From: Lewinellaceae bacterium
Lineage (GTDB): Bacteria > Bacteroidota > Bacteroidia > Chitinophagales > Saprospiraceae
DNA: 64,000 nucleotides
NCBI GenBank assembly: GCA_020636435.1
Contig: JACJXX010000001.1
Location: 1,612,001-1,676,000, forward strand
Reading direction: 5' to 3'
Shown: positions 62,280 through 64,000 of the stretch, in pieces
Layout: each line of letters begins with the position of its first letter
Position numbering within the stretch: position 1 is the stretch's first letter
Notes under the pieces: generated by a model
Databases searched by the model: none
What the model saw: the letters and a program-made list of their open reading frames with translations, nothing else
What the model was told of the DNA's origin: nothing
Made by a program: the position numbers and the translations under genes

Positions 62280-62750
62280 GCTTCAGGTTTTGGTGATTAT
62301 AAAGTAAGTTCTCAATAAATCTCGTTATGTTGCCAGTTCCGTAGGAACGAAAGGCTATTGCTCCCGTTTGCCAACGGGATAAGGCCCTGGAATAGGGTTG
62401 GGCTTTGGTTTAGTCCTGTAAGGACGACAGGTTTTATTTCCATTTATTGAGAAGTTACATTATAAAAAACTATCCTGCCCTATCCTTCCTTATTTCAGGG
62501 AAAGGTTCCCAAAGCCAGGACATCCTCCGAACCTCGCTTCGATTCGCAGGAGTTTGAGCAACTGAGCAACAAAAGAAGAGAAAGAGCAATGAAAGCGGCG
62601 TTTTGTTTTTTATGACAGCTATATGATCGATCTATTATTGCCGTTAAAGCTAAACAATGTTCTTTAGAAGTGAAAATTTGATGGCGAATTAAAGTAGAGC
62701 AAGGAATCCTGCATAACCAAAACGATATGCGCTGCCAGCAACGAATCAAC
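62280..62750. other. Gene-free interval with element B copy 3
   Basis: About 470 bases. Element B copy 3 occupies 62304-62458. The remaining 290 bases hold a minus-strand open stretch ending at 62495 with a lipobox-like LSLLLLLSC but no usable start codon, which may be a decayed lipoprotein gene or chance. No terminator is obvious after murF. Confidence 0.5.
62304..62458. repeat. Element B, copy 3 (complete short form)
   Basis: 155 bases from GTAAGTTCTCAATAAAT (62304-62320) to ATTTATTGAGAAGTTAC (62442-62458), inverted with one mismatch. Inside are a CCGTAGGAACGAAAG hairpin, AAGGCCCTGGAATAGGG and TAGTCCTGTAAGGACGACAGG, matching copy 1 almost word for word. It lies in the promoter side of the LecA-like gene. 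Confidence 0.85.
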
Positions 62751-64000
62751 TTACTCTGCCAGCACCTCCTCCAGCCGAATGCCCCGCGACCCCTTTATTA
62801 AAAAATGGCAGTCGCGAAAGTGTTGGGCGCCGAACCATTGTTTCAGCTCGGCCACATTGGCGAAGTGGCGAAAGCCGTGGGCCAGGGCTGCCGCTTTGAA
62901 TTCCGGCCCGACGAAGACAACATCGTCAAACCCTTGCTGAGCGGCCAGCCCGGCGATGCGTTCGTGTTCCTGCCTGCTCTCATCCCCCAGTTCCAGCATA
63001 TCTCCGAGGATGGCAATCCGGCGGCGGTTTTTCAAGGTGGCGAAGGTGAGGATGGCCTCCCGCATGCTGCTGGGGTTGGCGTTGTAGGCATCCAGAATGA
63101 AGGTATTGCCGCCCCGCTCCAGTATCTGAGAGCGCATATTGCCGGGCACGTACCCTTCGATGGACTGAACGATCTTTTCGCCAGGCACCTTAAAATACTT
63201 GCCCAGTGCGATGGCAGTCATAATGTTGTTGAAGTTGTAAGCCCCGATCAGGCGGCTGTTCACCCGGTACGCTTTTTCCTCCCTATCGATAAAGGCAGCC
63301 CGGACGAAAGGGCTGGTGCCCAGCAATTTGATCTCGAAATCCCGTTCCAGAAGGCTGGGCTTTTCACTGCGCCGGTAAAAAACCTTCTTCTTCACCGGAG
63401 CGGCCAGGGCTTCCAGGAAAGGCTCATCCCGGTTGACGAAGGCCATGCCGCCCGTCTCTGCTAAGAAGCGGTAGAGTTCCGACTTGCCTTTTTTTACGCC
63501 TTCAATCCCCCCGAAGCCCTCCAGGTGGGCCTTCCCGATATTGGTGATCAGGCCGTGAGACGGTTCGGCGATGCGCGACAGGAAATCGATCTCTCCCTGG
63601 TGGTTGGCGCCCATTTCAATGATGGCTGCCTCTATGCCCGGCGACATGGCCAGCAGGGTCAGCGGCACGCCGATATGGTTGTTGAGGTTGCCCCGGGTAT
63701 AATGCAGGCGGTAGTGGCTGCCCAGCACGGCGGCCGCCAGTTCTTTGGTAGTGGTTTTGCCGTTGCTGCCCGTAATGGCAATCACCGGGATGAAAAATTG
63801 CCGCCGGTGATGGCGGGCCAGTTCCTGGAGCGCTGACAGGCTGTCTTTCACCACAATATATCGATCGCCCTGCGCTGCGGCGGGGTCATCGACTACAGCG
63901 AAGGAAGCCCCGGCAGCCAGGGCGGCGGCGGCAAACTGGTTGCCGTCGAAGCGCTCTCCTTTAATCGCGAAAAAAAGGCTCCCCGGTTCTGCCTGCCGGG
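62751..64000 (-). CDS. murF: UDP-N-acetylmuramoyl-tripeptide--D-alanyl-D-alanine ligase, 5' end outside window
   Basis: Adds D-Ala-D-Ala to UDP-MurNAc-tripeptide, the last cytoplasmic step of peptidoglycan precursor synthesis. The frame stays open to the window edge; FFFAIKGERFDGNQFAAAAL at the visible start is the family's N-terminal substrate domain, so the GTG at 63854 is internal. The ATP-binding loop is VIAITGSNGKTTTKELA, followed by IEMGANHQGEIDFLSRIAEP, NIGKAHLEGFGGIEGVKKGK-SELY, and DAYNANPSSMREAI and ILGDMLELGDESRQEHE in the C-terminal domains. About 415 of some 430 expected residues are present. No other mur gene is in view. Confidence 0.96.
   Translation of the reverse strand, partial: RQAEPGSLFFAIKGERFDGNQFAAAALAAGASFAVVDDPAAAQGDRYIVVKDSLSALQELARHHRRQFFIPVIAITGSNGKTTTKELAAAVLGSHYRLHYTRGNLNNHIGVPLTLLAMSPGIEAAIIEMGANHQGEIDFLSRIAEPSHGLITNIGKAHLEGFGGIEGVKKGKSELYRFLAETGGMAFVNRDEPFLEALAAPVKKKVFYRRSEKPSLLERDFEIKLLGTSPFVRAAFIDREEKAYRVNSRLIGAYNFNNIMTAIALGKYFKVPGEKIVQSIEGYVPGNMRSQILERGGNTFILDAYNANPSSMREAILTFATLKNRRRIAILGDMLELGDESRQEHERIAGLAAQQGFDDVVFVGPEFKAAALAHGFRHFANVAELKQWFGAQHFRDCHFLIKGSRGIRLEEVLAE

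Noticed and set aside
62495..62749. Minus-strand open stretch with a lipobox-like LSLLLLLSC
   Set aside because: It starts at TTG, has a non-coding N-terminal half and no usable start near the hydrophobic part; at best a decayed lipoprotein gene.

Overview
The window looks like chromosome of a free-living Bacteroidota, probably a Saprospiria/Lewinella-like lineage (an inference from gene content, not a phylogenetic test). Directly visible hallmarks are a SusC/SusD pair, proteins with type IX secretion (T9SS) C-terminal sorting domains, SprB-type repeats, a CHU_C (gliding-motility type) C-terminus, a DUF2807 lipoprotein, a 2TM protein, a LytTR regulator, and several start regions preceded by the Bacteroidota -7 box TAnnTTTG. 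No tRNA, rRNA, transposase gene, phage gene or CRISPR array was found.

Layout. 0-11 kb: mixed housekeeping and envelope genes: a barrel fragment, a YegP-like protein, a sulfotransferase-like/class IV aminotransferase pair, a BtuF-like protein without signal peptide, a T9SS-exported S8 peptidase, an S41 C-terminal processing peptidase, a DUF4174 protein, a secreted unknown, and a ribA-quinone oxidoreductase operon. 11-16.4 kb: a minus-strand SusC-SusD-lipoprotein uptake operon ending in a clear intrinsic terminator. 16.4-18 kb: gene-free DNA full of nested inverted repeats. 18-24 kb: a heavy-metal RND efflux operon in which the pump is fused to its outer-membrane factor. 24-27.5 kb: a DUF2807 lipoprotein, an ECF sigma factor overlapping an anti-sigma-like/beta-barrel fusion, and a 2TM protein. 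27.9-31.6 kb: an SprB-repeat adhesin and an OmpA-family protein.

32.7-58 kb is the most coherent block. A hybrid histidine kinase with its own receiver and Hpt domains overlaps a LytTR regulator gene. Facing it is a tightly packed 13-gene minus-strand operon (49.3 to 35.5 kb) for an exported polysaccharide: acyltransferase, half-size TolC-like protein, Wzc-type co-polymerase with a degenerate kinase domain, glycosyltransferases, Wzy/ligase, a 45-residue membrane protein, Wzx flippase, methyltransferase and two hexapeptide acyltransferases. Divergent from it are a stand-alone receiver, a priming sugar transferase carrying an N-terminal pseudo-receiver, and a 2302-residue adhesin. I propose a phosphorelay-controlled exopolysaccharide/adhesin system in which signalling reaches the priming enzyme itself; this is inference.

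58-64 kb: an MFS transporter, an arginase-fold protein that lacks the canonical metal ligands, an AT-richer segment with a methyltransferase and a LecA-like T9SS protein, and the 3' part of murF running off the window end.

Three kinds of small repeat are scattered between genes: a palindromic element of about 165 bp (3 copies), a second element bounded by GTAACTTCTCAATAAAT-type ends (3 loci), and TTCATGG-rich minisatellite/hairpin tracts (2 loci). Start codons were re-chosen wherever the longest open frame began at TTG or GTG or ran into a neighbour.
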